In this document: positions 8,583 to 18,584 of the stretch, piece by piece | Numbering within the stretch: position 1 is the first letter of the stretch | How the letters are laid out: the number at the start of each line of letters is the position of its first letter | From: Haliscomenobacter sp. | GTDB lineage: Bacteria; Bacteroidota; Bacteroidia; Chitinophagales; Saprospiraceae | NCBI RefSeq assembly: GCF_016718685.1 | Contig: NZ_JADKCX010000001.1 | Coordinates: 1 to 64,000, forward strand | Reading direction: 5' to 3' | Length of the DNA: 64,000 bases | The notes under the pieces: model-generated | Database searches by the model: none | The model's input: the letters and a program-made list of their open reading frames with translations, nothing else | Told to the model about the DNA's origin: nothing | Position numbers and translations under genes: made by a program

Positions 8583-10343
8583 ATGAACATCTCCCAAACC
8601 GTTCTAATCAGCCTGAGCGTTTTTTTTAGCGCTTGTATACGAGATTCAAAAGAAAAATTGCCTGATGTAGATTTTAAACGCACTGACAATACCGTCGTGG
8701 TGCGGATGGAAAGTGATGCCGATCGCTTGAACACCCTGCTTACCCAAAGCCAGTACGGGCGGATGCCTTCCGATTTGGCGCAGCTCAATTTGATGACCTA
8801 TAACGATTCACTTGAATTGATACCCTACATGGTCAAGGGCCAACCAGAAATCAAAGACCTGCCCAACAACGCCGTGAGTTACACTTTCGAAATGCTGGAT
8901 GAAGCCGTATGGGATGACGGCAAACCCGTAACCGGACATGATTATTTGTTTACTTTAAAAACCATCCTCAACCCCAAAATTGAAGGCGTGTTGGGTCCTT
9001 TTGTGGAGGAAATCAAAGATGTGCAGGTTGATGCGAAGAACCCCAAGCGGTTTACGGTGGTGATGAGCCCCAAAACGATTTATTCGCTGGAGTACGCCAC
9101 GAACTCGTTTTCGGTGATCCCTCAACACATCATGGATCCCAAGGGTTTGATGAAAAGTATTCCACTGGCCGATTTGATTGATCCAGCCAAAGCAGAGGCG
9201 CTGGCGAGCAATCCCAAGATTGTAGAATTCGCCGAATTGTTCAGTTCTCCGGCCTATTCCAACGATCCCAAATACCTGGTGGGTTGTGGCCCTTACCGCA
9301 TTGAATCCTGGACTCCCGGTGAAAAAATAGTGGTGAAAAAGAAAAAAGATTGGTGGGGGGATAAAGTGGTCAAAACCAATCCACTGTTGACGGCTTACCC
9401 CGACGAAATAATCTTTAAAATCATTGTTGATCCTGCTGCAACGACTGCGGCTTTGAAAAATGAAGAGATTGATGTGACCAACCGGATTACCCCGGAGGAT
9501 TTTTTAGCGCTGCAAAAGAACAAAGCCGTATCGGATCGTTATGCATTTCACAATCCAGCCACCATGGCTTATTACTGTATCCCGGTCAATGCGCGCAACC
9601 CCAAACTGGCCGATAAAAGAGTTCGTCAAGCATTGGCGCACGCCATCGATGTAGATGAAATCATCAACGAAATTTACCTGGGTTTCGCCGAGAGAATTGC
9701 CAGCCCGGTTTCGCTAAGTTCTCCCGATTACAACAAAAAGCTCAAGCCCATTCCTTTTGACATCAAAAAGTCCAAAGCATTGTTGGCAGAAGCAGGTTGG
9801 AAAGACAGCAACAACAATGGCATCGTGGATAAAGTGATCAATGGTAAAAATACCGAATTGAGCCTGAATTTCCTTTACGCTGCGGGGAAAGAAACCTCGC
9901 AACAATTGGCTTTATTGATTCAAGACAATGCCAAAAAAGCGGGCATCGACATCAACATTCAAGCCATCGATGGCCGCGAAGCAATTGGACGTTGGGCAAC
10001 CCACGATTTTGAATTGTTGAGTGCTGGTCGGGGCATTGCCCCCATTTGGTCGCCAGAACAGAACTGGCGGACCGATGCCGACAACCGCAGTGGCTTTGGC
10101 AATGCCGAAACCGATGCCTTGATCGATAAAATTCCCCTCACCTTTGACAGCAAAAAACGCCGGGAAATGTACCACCGCCTGCAAGAAATCATCTTTGACG
10201 AACAAGTTGAAATCTTCTTGTTTGCCCCCAAGGATTGTGTTGCCATCCACAAACGTTTCTCGGCGGAGCCAGTTTCCAATTCGCCGGGGTATGCTCCTGC
10301 GGAGTTTAAGTTGAAAAATAATGTAGGGTTCGAGGGTTCGTAG
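8583..10343 (+). CDS. Peptide ABC transporter substrate-binding lipoprotein (family 5)
   Basis: Start chosen at 8583 (MNISQTVLISLSVFFSACI); an ATG three codons upstream is equally possible. The N-terminus is a lipoprotein signal with lipobox FSAC. The remaining 570 residues follow the family 5 oligopeptide-binding pattern: TFEMLDEAVWDDGKPVTGHDYLFTLK, VGCGPYRIESWTPGEKIVVKK, and NPKLADKRVRQALAHAIDVDEI. It would capture peptides or related solutes and deliver them to the two permeases encoded next. The stop codon sits inside a GGTTCG-type repeat so the last residues (GFEGS) may be repeat-derived. Confidence 0.88.
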   Translation: MNISQTVLISLSVFFSACIRDSKEKLPDVDFKRTDNTVVVRMESDADRLNTLLTQSQYGRMPSDLAQLNLMTYNDSLELIPYMVKGQPEIKDLPNNAVSYTFEMLDEAVWDDGKPVTGHDYLFTLKTILNPKIEGVLGPFVEEIKDVQVDAKNPKRFTVVMSPKTIYSLEYATNSFSVIPQHIMDPKGLMKSIPLADLIDPAKAEALASNPKIVEFAELFSSPAYSNDPKYLVGCGPYRIESWTPGEKIVVKKKKDWWGDKVVKTNPLLTAYPDEIIFKIIVDPAATTAALKNEEIDVTNRITPEDFLALQKNKAVSDRYAFHNPATMAYYCIPVNARNPKLADKRVRQALAHAIDVDEIINEIYLGFAERIASPVSLSSPDYNKKLKPIPFDIKKSKALLAEAGWKDSNNNGIVDKVINGKNTELSLNFLYAAGKETSQQLALLIQDNAKKAGIDINIQAIDGREAIGRWATHDFELLSAGRGIAPIWSPEQNWRTDADNRSGFGNAETDALIDKIPLTFDSKKRREMYHRLQEIIFDEQVEIFLFAPKDCVAIHKRFSAEPVSNSPGYAPAEFKLKNNVGFEGS

Positions 10344-10395
10344 TTCGAGGGTTCGGGGTTCGAGATTTTGCAAACAACCCCGAACCTTGTCACCC
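10325..10395. repeat. GGTTCGAGG-type degenerate intergenic repeat
   Basis: Four or five copies of a ggttcg(a/g)gg unit in tandem, spanning the stop codon of the binding-protein gene, followed by the complementary form (ccccgaacc) at about 10377. A related C-rich version lies upstream of porX, where cttgtcacccc recurs. The repeat can fold back on itself and may reduce read-through between the first two genes of the operon. Confidence 0.55.
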
Positions 10396-10437
10396 CAAAC
10401 CCCAACTCAACGAACCTCAAACCTCAATCACTCTCCC

Positions 10438-11877
10438 ATGCTCCGTTACTTTCTCAACCGTATTCTTCTGCTTGCCCCAACACTCCTGGTCGCACTGGTG
10501 TTGACCTTTGGGTTGAGTCGATTGGTGCCCGGAGACCCGGTGGAGCAGGCCGATGAAGATAACCTCGAAAAATCTACCCAAAAGGAAACTGAATTGCTGC
10601 GCATGTATCGACGCAAAGCGGCTCGCCTGGGCTTGGACAAACCCGTTTTTTATTTCAGCATTCAGCCGGCAGCTTATCCGGATACCTTGTATAAAATCCC
10701 TTTCCGCAATCGGCGGGAGATGCTCATTGCCCTGTTGCGGCAAAATGGCAACTGGCCAGCCGTAGAGCAGTATTTTGTAGAAATTGGCAATTTCAAAACC
10801 GGCTTGCAAAAGTTACCCGACACCCTGCGTTCGGAAGCGCGCAGCAGCCTGGCGCAAGTAATCAACGACTTACAATTCACGGCGGACTTTTCGGTTGCGC
10901 AAGCGCAATTGCAGACGATGGGTGGGTTGCTGCAAAAAGATCCGGTTTTACAACAAGGGATGGGCAATGCATACATGCAACTGCTGGAATCATTCCAATA
11001 CTTACAAGCCCATCCGCAAAAAGCGAAATTGTACCTCCCGGCTTTCAAGTGGCTGGGTTTTGACAATCAATTTCAGGATGTATTGTCTGGCTACCTGCGG
11101 GGGGACTTGGGTTTGTCATACAATGATGGTAAACCAGTGAATGCCAAAATCGGACGAGCCCTGGTCTGGACGGTCTTGCTCAATGTTTTTGCGCTGCCCA
11201 TCGCCTATTTTTTGGCGATCTTTTTTGGGGTACGGATGGCCGTGGGCAAAGGGGGGCGTTTTGATCGCCGGATGAACAATGTCCTTTTTGGCTTGTACGC
11301 TCTGCCTGCGTTTTGGGTGGCATTGGTACTTTTGGTCGTTTTTTCGAATCCCGATTGGGGCATGAATTTTATCAGCATTACCGGGATGATGGATTTGGAT
11401 AAAAACTCATCCTGGGGCGAATGGATCAGGGTAGGAGCGCGGCAGTTGATTGTGCCGATCATTTGCCTGATTTATCCGGCCATGACGATCCTGGCGCGCC
11501 AGATGCGCAGTTCGATGATTCTGGCCTTGAACCAGGATTTTGTGCGCACCGCCCGCGCCAAAGGTTTGTCCGAAAAGGAAGTGATTTGGAAACACGCCTT
11601 CCCCAATGCAGCTTTTCCGCTGATTGCCTTTTTCGGTTCGCTGTTGCCGGAGCTGGTGACGGGTTCAATTTTACTGGAAAGTATTTTCAACGTTCCCGGT
11701 ATGGGGCGTTTGTTGATTTACGGGATGGGTACGCAGGATTGGCCAATCGTTTTTGGCATCATGATTTTAGGGTCACTCTTGAGCATCATCGGACTGTTGT
11801 TTGCCGATTTGGCCTATGCCTGGCTCGATCCACGGGTACGTTTTGGTGCTGAATCCAATCCAATTGCGCAAGTATGA
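10438..11877 (+). CDS. ABC transporter permease, DppB-like, with large internal insert
   Basis: Start chosen at 10438 (MLRYFLNRILLLAPTLLVALVL), the typical first helix of DppB/OppB permeases; an upstream in-frame ATG lies in repeat DNA. 479 residues, whereas family members usually have about 310-340. The normal DppB segment ...LGLDKP is separated from its usual continuation YLRGDLGLSYNDGKPV by roughly 130-150 extra residues, largely helical and polar, which would lie in the periplasm after the first membrane helix. The core permease motif region (RTARAKGLSEKEVIWKHAFPNA) is intact, so interaction with an ATPase is expected. The final codons overlap the next permease gene by four bases (ATGA). 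Confidence 0.85.
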   Translation: MLRYFLNRILLLAPTLLVALVLTFGLSRLVPGDPVEQADEDNLEKSTQKETELLRMYRRKAARLGLDKPVFYFSIQPAAYPDTLYKIPFRNRREMLIALLRQNGNWPAVEQYFVEIGNFKTGLQKLPDTLRSEARSSLAQVINDLQFTADFSVAQAQLQTMGGLLQKDPVLQQGMGNAYMQLLESFQYLQAHPQKAKLYLPAFKWLGFDNQFQDVLSGYLRGDLGLSYNDGKPVNAKIGRALVWTVLLNVFALPIAYFLAIFFGVRMAVGKGGRFDRRMNNVLFGLYALPAFWVALVLLVVFSNPDWGMNFISITGMMDLDKNSSWGEWIRVGARQLIVPIICLIYPAMTILARQMRSSMILALNQDFVRTARAKGLSEKEVIWKHAFPNAAFPLIAFFGSLLPELVTGSILLESIFNVPGMGRLLIYGMGTQDWPIVFGIMILGSLLSIIGLLFADLAYAWLDPRVRFGAESNPIAQV

Positions 11878-13133
11878 GCAAAAAACAAGTTACCGCAGGC
11901 TACTGGGCCAATGTTTGGCAACGCTTCCGCAGTCGTTCTGCGGGTCGTTTGGCCCTGCGCAGCTTGGGCGTATTTGTCCTTATAGCGTTTTTGGCTCCTT
12001 TTATTGCCAATGAAAGACCCTTGTACGCAAAGCTTGAAGGACATACTTATTTTCCTTTGTTGCAAGGTATGTTGGTTGATATGGGCTGGCGTACCTGGGA
12101 TGCCAAATTGCTTCCCGCCGAAGATTGGCTGGACAAAAGCTACGACAAAGTGTGGTACACGTTCATCCCTTATTCCCCTGCTTCCATTGACCACCGCAAC
12201 CTCAATGCCCGTGGACCTTTTGAACGGCAGCGGGTAGAATCTTGGCGTTTTCGGCATTGGCTGGGCACCGATAAAACCGGGCGCGATGTGGCTGCAGGAA
12301 TGCTCCACGGCACCCGCATGGCCCTGTGGGTGGGTTTGGTCGCCATTGGCGTGGCCTTGTTTTTTGGTCTTTCCTTGGGCGGTTTAGCAGGATACTTTGG
12401 TGACCAGGGATTGGTGATTCATAAATCTACGCTGGCCATTTGGGCGCTATGTTTGCCTTTGGGCCTTTATTACGTGGTTTATTTGCCGGGCATGTCCTAT
12501 GAACCCAGTTGGATAAGTCAGGTTTTGGCGATACTGGCCTACCTGAGCGCACCCCTGATTTTGGCGATGTTGCTGAGCCGGGTTTTTAAACGGATTTTGC
12601 CCAAATCAGGCCAAATTACCCTTCCTTTAGACACCCTGTTGATGCGCTTACTCGAAATTGTGGACGCCATACCGGCCACCATTCTGGTACTGGCCCTGAT
12701 TGCTACCATGGAACAACCCGATACCACTTACATGATGGTGGTAGTGGGCGTAGTGAGCAGTGCTTCAGTAGCACGCTTTGTCCGGGCCGAGTTTTTAAGG
12801 GTGCGCAAACAGACCTATATGGAAGCGGGGCGGGCCTTGGGTTTTGGCCATTTCCGGCTCATTTTCCGACATGCCTTGCCCAATGCGGTTGGGCCGCTGC
12901 TGGTATTGCTTTCTTTCAGTATGGCGGGGGCCATTTTAACCGAATCCAGCTTGTCGCTGTTGGGGATTGGAGCAGCCGACAGGGTCACCTGGGGCTCCAT
13001 TCTGGGGGGATTACGTGGTCAACACGAGATTGAATGGTGGCTGGCATTTTTCCCGGGGATGGCTATTTTTTTTACCGTACTGACCTTTAAATACCTTGGT
13101 GAGGGCTTGAGCGAGGCCTTGGGGGAAAAATAA
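11874..13133 (+). CDS. ABC transporter permease, DppC-like
   Basis: 419 residues, longer than the usual 280-300 for DppC/OppC. It has the family's N-terminal helix (SLGVFVLIAFLAPFIANERPLYAK), a HWLGTDKTGRDVAAGMLHGTRMALWVG segment typical of the start of the transport core, and the EAA-loop equivalent EAGRALGFGHFRLIFRHALPNAVGP. The extra length lies in the region after the first helix (about 100 residues) and in an added pair of hydrophobic segments near residues 185-235. Start overlaps the preceding gene by ATGA, so the two subunits are translationally coupled. No ATPase gene follows, so the motor must be encoded elsewhere. Confidence 0.86.
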   Translation: MSKKQVTAGYWANVWQRFRSRSAGRLALRSLGVFVLIAFLAPFIANERPLYAKLEGHTYFPLLQGMLVDMGWRTWDAKLLPAEDWLDKSYDKVWYTFIPYSPASIDHRNLNARGPFERQRVESWRFRHWLGTDKTGRDVAAGMLHGTRMALWVGLVAIGVALFFGLSLGGLAGYFGDQGLVIHKSTLAIWALCLPLGLYYVVYLPGMSYEPSWISQVLAILAYLSAPLILAMLLSRVFKRILPKSGQITLPLDTLLMRLLEIVDAIPATILVLALIATMEQPDTTYMMVVVGVVSSASVARFVRAEFLRVRKQTYMEAGRALGFGHFRLIFRHALPNAVGPLLVLLSFSMAGAILTESSLSLLGIGAADRVTWGSILGGLRGQHEIEWWLAFFPGMAIFFTVLTFKYLGEGLSEALGEK

Positions 13134-13328
13134 TTAGGTTTCAAATCATCTTCTGTTCATAATTTGAGTCGATTTACTTTTGGTAATGCCTGACATTTGT
13201 AAAAGGAAAAAATTGAACGTTTTCCTACTTCAAGTGTAGATGAAAAAAATTATTCCGACATAGGGGTAATTTATTGTTTATTGCATCTACCAATCAATTA
13301 TTCATTATTACATCATCACCGGACTGTT

Positions 13329-15651
13329 ATGAAACTTCTGACCACCACGGGGAGCATGCTACTGCTGTGCCTATCCCTGACTGCCCAAGCTAACCTGAAT
13401 GGTAAACTGCAAGATGAAAACCGCGCAGCCATTCCTTATGCCAATGTACTCCTGCTGGAGCCCAACGATTCAAGTTTGATCAAAGCCTCTGCTCAGGGTG
13501 GTCATGTTGGGTTTTGCTGATCATTTCCAAAAAATCACTGATTTTAAAGAAAACCTTACGCTGAATAGCATTTCATTATATGCGGATGTAAAAACCTTGG
13601 CCACGGCGGAAGTTACCGCCCGCAAACCCTTTCTGGAACAAAAAGCCGGAACCATGATCGTCAACGTGGCCAACAGCATCACCGGAGCCAGCGGTAGTGC
13701 CCTGGATGTACTGCGCAAAGTGCCGGGTATGATGGTGGTCAATGACCGCATCAGTTTGGCTGGCCAGCAAGGCCTTTCCATCCTCATCGACGGGCGTCCG
13801 ACGCAGTACATGGACATGCAAAGTCTCTTGAAAGACATGCCCTCCGCCAACATCGACCGCATTGAAGTGATCAGCCAGCCGGGCGCACGTTTTGACGCAC
13901 AAGGCACGGGTGCTGTACTCAACATCATCTTGAAGCGCAACATGAAACTGGGCCTCAATGGCACGGCTACCCTCGGGGCAGGCAAAGGCCGCTTTTGGAA
14001 GTACCGTGGCTCGGGAACGCTCAACTTTCGCAATGAAAAATTCAATTTTACCAATTCAGTAGCCTTCAGCCACCGCAGCTGGTACCAGGGTTTGAGCCTG
14101 GATCGGGTGGTGGGTACTGAATTGTACCAGCAATACAACTTTCAACCCGGCTTGCCGTATTCCCTCAACATCAAGTCGGGGGTAGATTATTATTTGGACA
14201 AAAACGAAACCCTGGGCTTGTCCGTCAACGCATTGGGCACCACCAATCAGTCTACCAACGAAAACACCACCACCATTCTAACCGAATTGCAAAAAGCCCG
14301 CGAAGAATTGTTGACCACCAACAAAACCGAACGTCGAACGGGCCTGATCAATGTGGATGCTTATTATGAACTCAAACTCGATACCAGCGGCCAAAAAATC
14401 AATGCCGATGTGAGTGTGAACCGCTATGGCCGCGATGCCAGCAATTTGCTGCAAACCACGCTGCGGATAGGAGAGGGGAGTTATCCCAATCGCCGCCAGG
14501 AACAACCCGGAAATACGGAAATTGAAGCCTACCGCCTCGACTACACCAAGCCCTTTGGAAAAAAACTGAAAATCGAAACCGGGCTCAAATACAGCCACGC
14601 GGTAGTAGACAATGACCTGCAAGCCAATATCTTTAGCGACAACGCCTGGGTGAATGACCCGGCTTTGAGCAACCACTTCATTTTTACGGAAAACATCTCG
14701 GCGGCTTACGTGTCTTCCAATTTTACCTTGGGCAAAGTGGAAGGCCAGGCGGGTTTGCGCTACGAAAACTCCATCTCTACGGGCTATTCGGTTACGGTAG
14801 ACAGCACCCAGGAGCGCAGGATCTCCCGTTTGTTCCCGAGCTTGAGCCTATCTGCGCCACTGACCGATAAACTTGGGCTGGCCCTCGCTTACAGCAATCG
14901 CATCAACCGCCCTGGATACAGCTCGCTGAACCCTTTCGTACGGTTCCTTGACCCCTATACTTATGAAAAAGGCAATCCTTTCCTCCGCCCCGAAATCACC
15001 GATTCGTACAAGTTTTCTTTGACTTACGACAAACAGCCCTTTTTCAACCTGGAGTACAGTCGCACCAACAACGTCATTCAGTTGGTGACCCAACAAGATG
15101 AAAGCACCGGAGTCGGTTTTGGCATGGACGACAACTTGGCCACGTTTGAGCGCTACGGCGGTAGTTTGTTTTTTCCCCTGGAGTTTGTGAAAAAACTGTC
15201 GGGCTACGGCGGTGTCATGGTGTTTTACAACCGCTACGAATCGGAAGTATTTGCAGAACAATTCAACAAAGGACGCTGGAATGTAACGGCCTTCTTGCAG
15301 GGCACGTATACCTTGCCCAAGGACTGGAAATTTGAAATTGGGGGCTGGTACAATGGCCCGGGCATCGAAGGAATCCAGATTGCTGAACACTTGTACAGTG
15401 TGAGTTTGGGTGTCCAGAAAAAAATCTTGAAAGAGCGGGGCAACCTCAACCTGAGCATGGACGACATCCTCTTCCGCTACTGGCACGGCCGCATCGATCA
15501 CGCCAACTTTGAAGCCAACATCCGCTCGGAATGGGAAACCCAAATTGTGAATTTGACCTTCACCTACAACTTTGGGAACCAGTACCTGAACAAGGCCGCA
15601 CGGCGGAGAAGTGGCGCGTCGGAGGAGCAGGGGCGGGTAAATGAAAAATAA
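13329..15651 (+). pseudogene. TonB-dependent-receptor-like outer-membrane barrel, internal deletion and frameshift
   Basis: Start at 13329 gives a signal peptide (MKLLTTTGSMLLLCLSLTAQA) followed by a carboxypeptidase-D-regulatory/CnaB-like domain (LNGKLQDENRAAIPYANVLLL). That domain breaks off at about 13490, where the frame runs to a stop at 13518. The next frame resumes with L-R-V-V-M-L-G-F, the normal last strand of this domain, then a plug (ALDVLRKVPGMMV ... GQQGLSILIDGRPTQYM) and a full outer-membrane barrel (outer membrane beta-barrel family, Pfam OMP_b-brl_3-like) to 15651, ending in aromatic barrel strands. About 20 residues of the CnaB-like domain are missing and the deleted length is not a multiple of three. 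A natural deletion or an assembly collapse are both possible. Confidence 0.75.
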
Positions 15652-15740
15652 GGGTTTTGGGGTTTTAGGGTTTTAGGGTTTGGGAGCCGTTGAGCATTAC
15701 CGAACCCTAAAACCCTAAGACCCTAAAACCCTAAAACCTG
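15652..15740. repeat. GGGTTTTA-type inverted repeat between convergent genes
   Basis: Left part has ggggttttagggttttaggg units (15657-15680) and right part the complementary ccctaaaaccctaagaccc units (15705-15738), giving a long hairpin around the spacer at 15685-15700. It separates the convergent barrel and phosphatase genes and runs into the phosphatase stop codon. Telomere-like in appearance, but it is internal and probably acts as a bidirectional terminator. Confidence 0.6.
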
Positions 15741-16826
15741 TTTCATCTTCGTATAAATCGCCGTATTCTCATACACCCCCGCAAACAACTCCGCCCCTGG
15801 CCCAAACGCAAAAACCGGAATCATCTGAGCAGTATGCCCTGTGGTGGTAAATGCTCCCCGGATTTTGCCCAGTTCCGACCCCGGGCTGATGGCGTAACCA
15901 CCCGTTTCGTGATCCGCGGTGACGATGACCAGGGTTTCGCCGTCGGCGGCAGCAAAGTCCAGCACTTTGCCGATGGTTTGATCAAAATCCACCACTTCGC
16001 TGACGATGTAATCCGATTCATTGGCGTGACCTCCCCAATCGATTTGAGAACCTTCAATCATCAGGAAAAAACCTTTTTCGGAGCGTTTTTTCAAATGATT
16101 GGCCGCTAAAACACTGAGTGGTGCCAAATAGGTGCGTCCTTCAGAGGCCTTGGCTGGATCGGCATCGGCGCTGAAGTAGATGAAATTTTTGCTCGGGTCG
16201 GGCGCCAAACTGCTGGCGTTCTTTTGCGCAAAATCACTCACCTGATAACCTTTGTCTTTGAGTTCCTGGTACAAGTTACGGCCATCGGCGGCGCGTTGCT
16301 CGAAGAACTTTTTGCCCCCTCCGGCCAAAAAATCAATTTCGGTTTTGAGGAAAAAAGTGGCAATTTCTTCGTCGAACTTGCGGTTGCGCACGTGAGCCAC
16401 AAAGGAGGCAGGAGTAGCGTGGGTGAGGGTAGACGTGACCACCATACCCGTAGCAAGTCCCCGCTCTTCGGCCTCTTCCAGAATGGTTTTTACGGGCATG
16501 CTGTCGGTATTGACACCAATGGCACCATTGTAAGTTTTGATGCCACTGGCAAAGGCGGTTGCCCCAGCTGCGGAATCGGTAATCAAATCACTGGCGGAAT
16601 AGGCTTTTTGCAAACCAGCTACCGGGAAACGTTCAAAATTGCTTTGGTTGTTGTTGAAATACATTCCCGCCGAAATATGGGTCAGCCCCATGCCATCGCC
16701 GATCAACAAAATGATATTTTTGGCAATCCGCGCCGGAGGGCTGACCGGAGCTCCTTTTGCTTTCTTTTGGCTAAAAACTGGCAAACACAGCAGAGTTGCC
16801 AATGCGCATATCAAGAGTTTTTTCAT
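15723..16826 (-). CDS. Alkaline phosphatase, PhoA family
   Basis: 367 residues with a signal peptide (MKKLLICALATLLCLPVFSQ). Active-site elements are in order: metal ligand D44 in IGDGMG, nucleophile S85 in TDSAAGATAF, HATPASF near residue 137, E in IEGSQIDWGGHAN, and VTADHETGGYA near the C-terminus. It hydrolyses phosphomonoesters in the periplasm to release phosphate. The gene follows dprA on the same strand with 40 bases between and may be its downstream operon member. The last codons lie in the GGGTTTTA repeat. Confidence 0.92.
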   Translation of the reverse strand: MKKLLICALATLLCLPVFSQKKAKGAPVSPPARIAKNIILLIGDGMGLTHISAGMYFNNNQSNFERFPVAGLQKAYSASDLITDSAAGATAFASGIKTYNGAIGVNTDSMPVKTILEEAEERGLATGMVVTSTLTHATPASFVAHVRNRKFDEEIATFFLKTEIDFLAGGGKKFFEQRAADGRNLYQELKDKGYQVSDFAQKNASSLAPDPSKNFIYFSADADPAKASEGRTYLAPLSVLAANHLKKRSEKGFFLMIEGSQIDWGGHANESDYIVSEVVDFDQTIGKVLDFAAADGETLVIVTADHETGGYAISPGSELGKIRGAFTTTGHTAQMIPVFAFGPGAELFAGVYENTAIYTKMKQVLGF

Positions 16827-16866
16827 CTAATCTAAACTATGGTAATCTCAGTGAATACGAAAAAAA

Positions 16867-17961
16867 CTACACCAAAACGTAACGTTTACCCGGCAGTGCC
16901 CTAATGACGCCTTTGAACTCCAGTTCGAGCAACAAAGTCGCCATTTCACTATTTGATTTTTGCGACAGATAAGTAAGCGCGTCGATGTCCTTTTCTTCGT
17001 CGTGACGCAACAAATTTACAATATTTTTTTCTTCTACACTGAGTTCGGTAAAAAGCTGTTGTTGAACGCCGTATCGGAAGTCTCCCAAATCCCAACGCAA
17101 CATGCGCACCAGGTCTTCGGCGCTTTCCAACAAATGGGCCTGGTTGTTTTTGATGAGCTCGTTGCAGCCCGCTGAAAAGGGATCTTTGACCCGCCCGGGA
17201 ACTGCAAAAACGTCTTTGTTGTACTCATTCGCGAAATTTGCGGTGATGATGGACCCCCCGTAGCGGGCAGTTTCCACCACGAGCAGCGCATCACACATGC
17301 CGGCGATGATGCGGTTGCGCAGGGGGAAATGTTCTTTTTCGGCATTGGTCTCAAAGCCATATTCGGTGATGATGCCCCCGTTTTCCAGCATCCTTTGGGC
17401 CACCGAGCGATGGGTAGGTGGATACAAATGGGCCAGTCCATGTGCCAAAACGCCCACGGTTGGCAGCTTTAATTCCAGGGCTTTGCGGTGCGCACAAATG
17501 TCGATGCCATATGCCAGACCACTGATGATGAGTGGTTCGTAAGGCGCGATTTGTTCTAAAAATTCCTCGCAGAAAGTAGTCCCTTGCACGGTAGGCTTGC
17601 GTGTACCCACAATGGCCACAATGCGGCTGGCGTTCAGGTTTGAACTGCCTTTGTGGTATACGATTAGAGGGCTATCGGGATAATGCTTCAAACGACTGGG
17701 GTAATGTTCATCCAAGTAAAACAGGGCAGCGATGTTTTGTTTTTCCAGGTGGAAGAGCTCTTTTTCGGCGGCACGTAGGGGTTCCTCTGACTTGATCTGT
17801 TGGGCCAATTGCCCACCAATACCCGGGATTTTGAGCAAGGACTTTGGGGTGCTTAAAAACACTTCTTGGGGGCTCCCGCAATAGCTGACCAGGGTACGCG
17901 CCGTGACCGGGCCTACTTTGGGTATTTTTGTAAGTGCAATTTGGTAAAATAAATGCTCCAT
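16867..17961 (-). CDS. dprA: DNA-processing protein DprA
   Basis: 364 residues, typical length. N-terminal SAM-like helices (LTKIPKVGPVTARTLVSYCG), then the Rossmann-like DprA core with VGTRKPTVQGT, ISGLAYGIDICAHRKAL, GVLAHGLAHLYPP and PLRNRIIAGM, ending in the DprA winged-helix domain (LSQKSNSEMATLLLELEFKG). It loads RecA onto incoming single-stranded DNA during natural transformation. The start codon faces the SH3-domain gene across a 40-base divergent gap that contains TATCTTTG (17974-17981), a -7-like element for the other gene. Confidence 0.93.
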   Translation of the reverse strand: MEHLFYQIALTKIPKVGPVTARTLVSYCGSPQEVFLSTPKSLLKIPGIGGQLAQQIKSEEPLRAAEKELFHLEKQNIAALFYLDEHYPSRLKHYPDSPLIVYHKGSSNLNASRIVAIVGTRKPTVQGTTFCEEFLEQIAPYEPLIISGLAYGIDICAHRKALELKLPTVGVLAHGLAHLYPPTHRSVAQRMLENGGIITEYGFETNAEKEHFPLRNRIIAGMCDALLVVETARYGGSIITANFANEYNKDVFAVPGRVKDPFSAGCNELIKNNQAHLLESAEDLVRMLRWDLGDFRYGVQQQLFTELSVEEKNIVNLLRHDEEKDIDALTYLSQKSNSEMATLLLELEFKGVIRALPGKRYVLV

Positions 17962-18001
17962 TGCAAAAACGAATATCTTTGTAGATTACAATTCAACTAC
18001 T

Positions 18002-18502
18002 ATGAGCGAAAAAAAAGGTTCAATTTTACCCAGCCTGGAACTCTTGATCATTGCCGCTTTTTTCATTGGCTTTGCGTTTTGGGCCATCAACAAATGCACG
18101 GCTACCCGGGCCACCTACATCGACCGGACGGAACGGGAGCACATTCGCAATCTGGAGGACAGCCTCGGGCGTGCCATTGAAGATGTTCAACGGGATACCC
18201 CCAAAGTAGCCCCGGTTCTGGCTCCTTCAACAGCCCCGGCACTCTCCAAATTGTACGTGAGCATCGAAGGACTCAAGGTGCGCAAAAGCCCCCGTCGTGA
18301 TGCGGAAATACTGGAAAGCCTGGTCCTTTTTGAAGAAGTTTATTTCCTCAATGAAGTGACCGATTCCACCTCAACAGTCAATTTGGGTAAACAAACCGTT
18401 TCGGAACCTTGGGTGAAAATCCAAACCAGGAAAGGTCGCTCGGGTTGGGTATTTGGAGCCGGAGTACACTACTACCGACGCAAACACCCGGGAGCGGATT
18501 GA
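18002..18502 (+). CDS. Membrane-anchored SH3-domain protein
   Basis: 166 residues. An N-terminal membrane anchor (LELLIIAAFFIGFAFWAI) follows a short basic leader, then a helical Pro/Ala linker and a bacterial SH3 (SH3b) domain from about residue 80 (KLYVSIEGLKVRKSPRRDAEIL ... WVKIQTRKGRSGWVFG). Such domains commonly bind peptidoglycan or peptides. Function in this cell is unknown. A -7-like TATCTTTG lies 21 bases upstream of the start. Confidence 0.8.
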   Translation: MSEKKGSILPSLELLIIAAFFIGFAFWAINKCTATRATYIDRTEREHIRNLEDSLGRAIEDVQRDTPKVAPVLAPSTAPALSKLYVSIEGLKVRKSPRRDAEILESLVLFEEVYFLNEVTDSTSTVNLGKQTVSEPWVKIQTRKGRSGWVFGAGVHYYRRKHPGAD

Positions 18503-18584
18503 TAATTGTAATGGTGTAAGGCGTGCAATGAGCACAAAAATACAAAAGGCAATCAATATATAAAGGGCTAAGTACTTTTTTGTT

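Noticed and set aside
15652..15740. Telomere or chromosome end
   Set aside because: Genes continue on both sides and the motif is a hairpin; a terminator-like repeat fits better.
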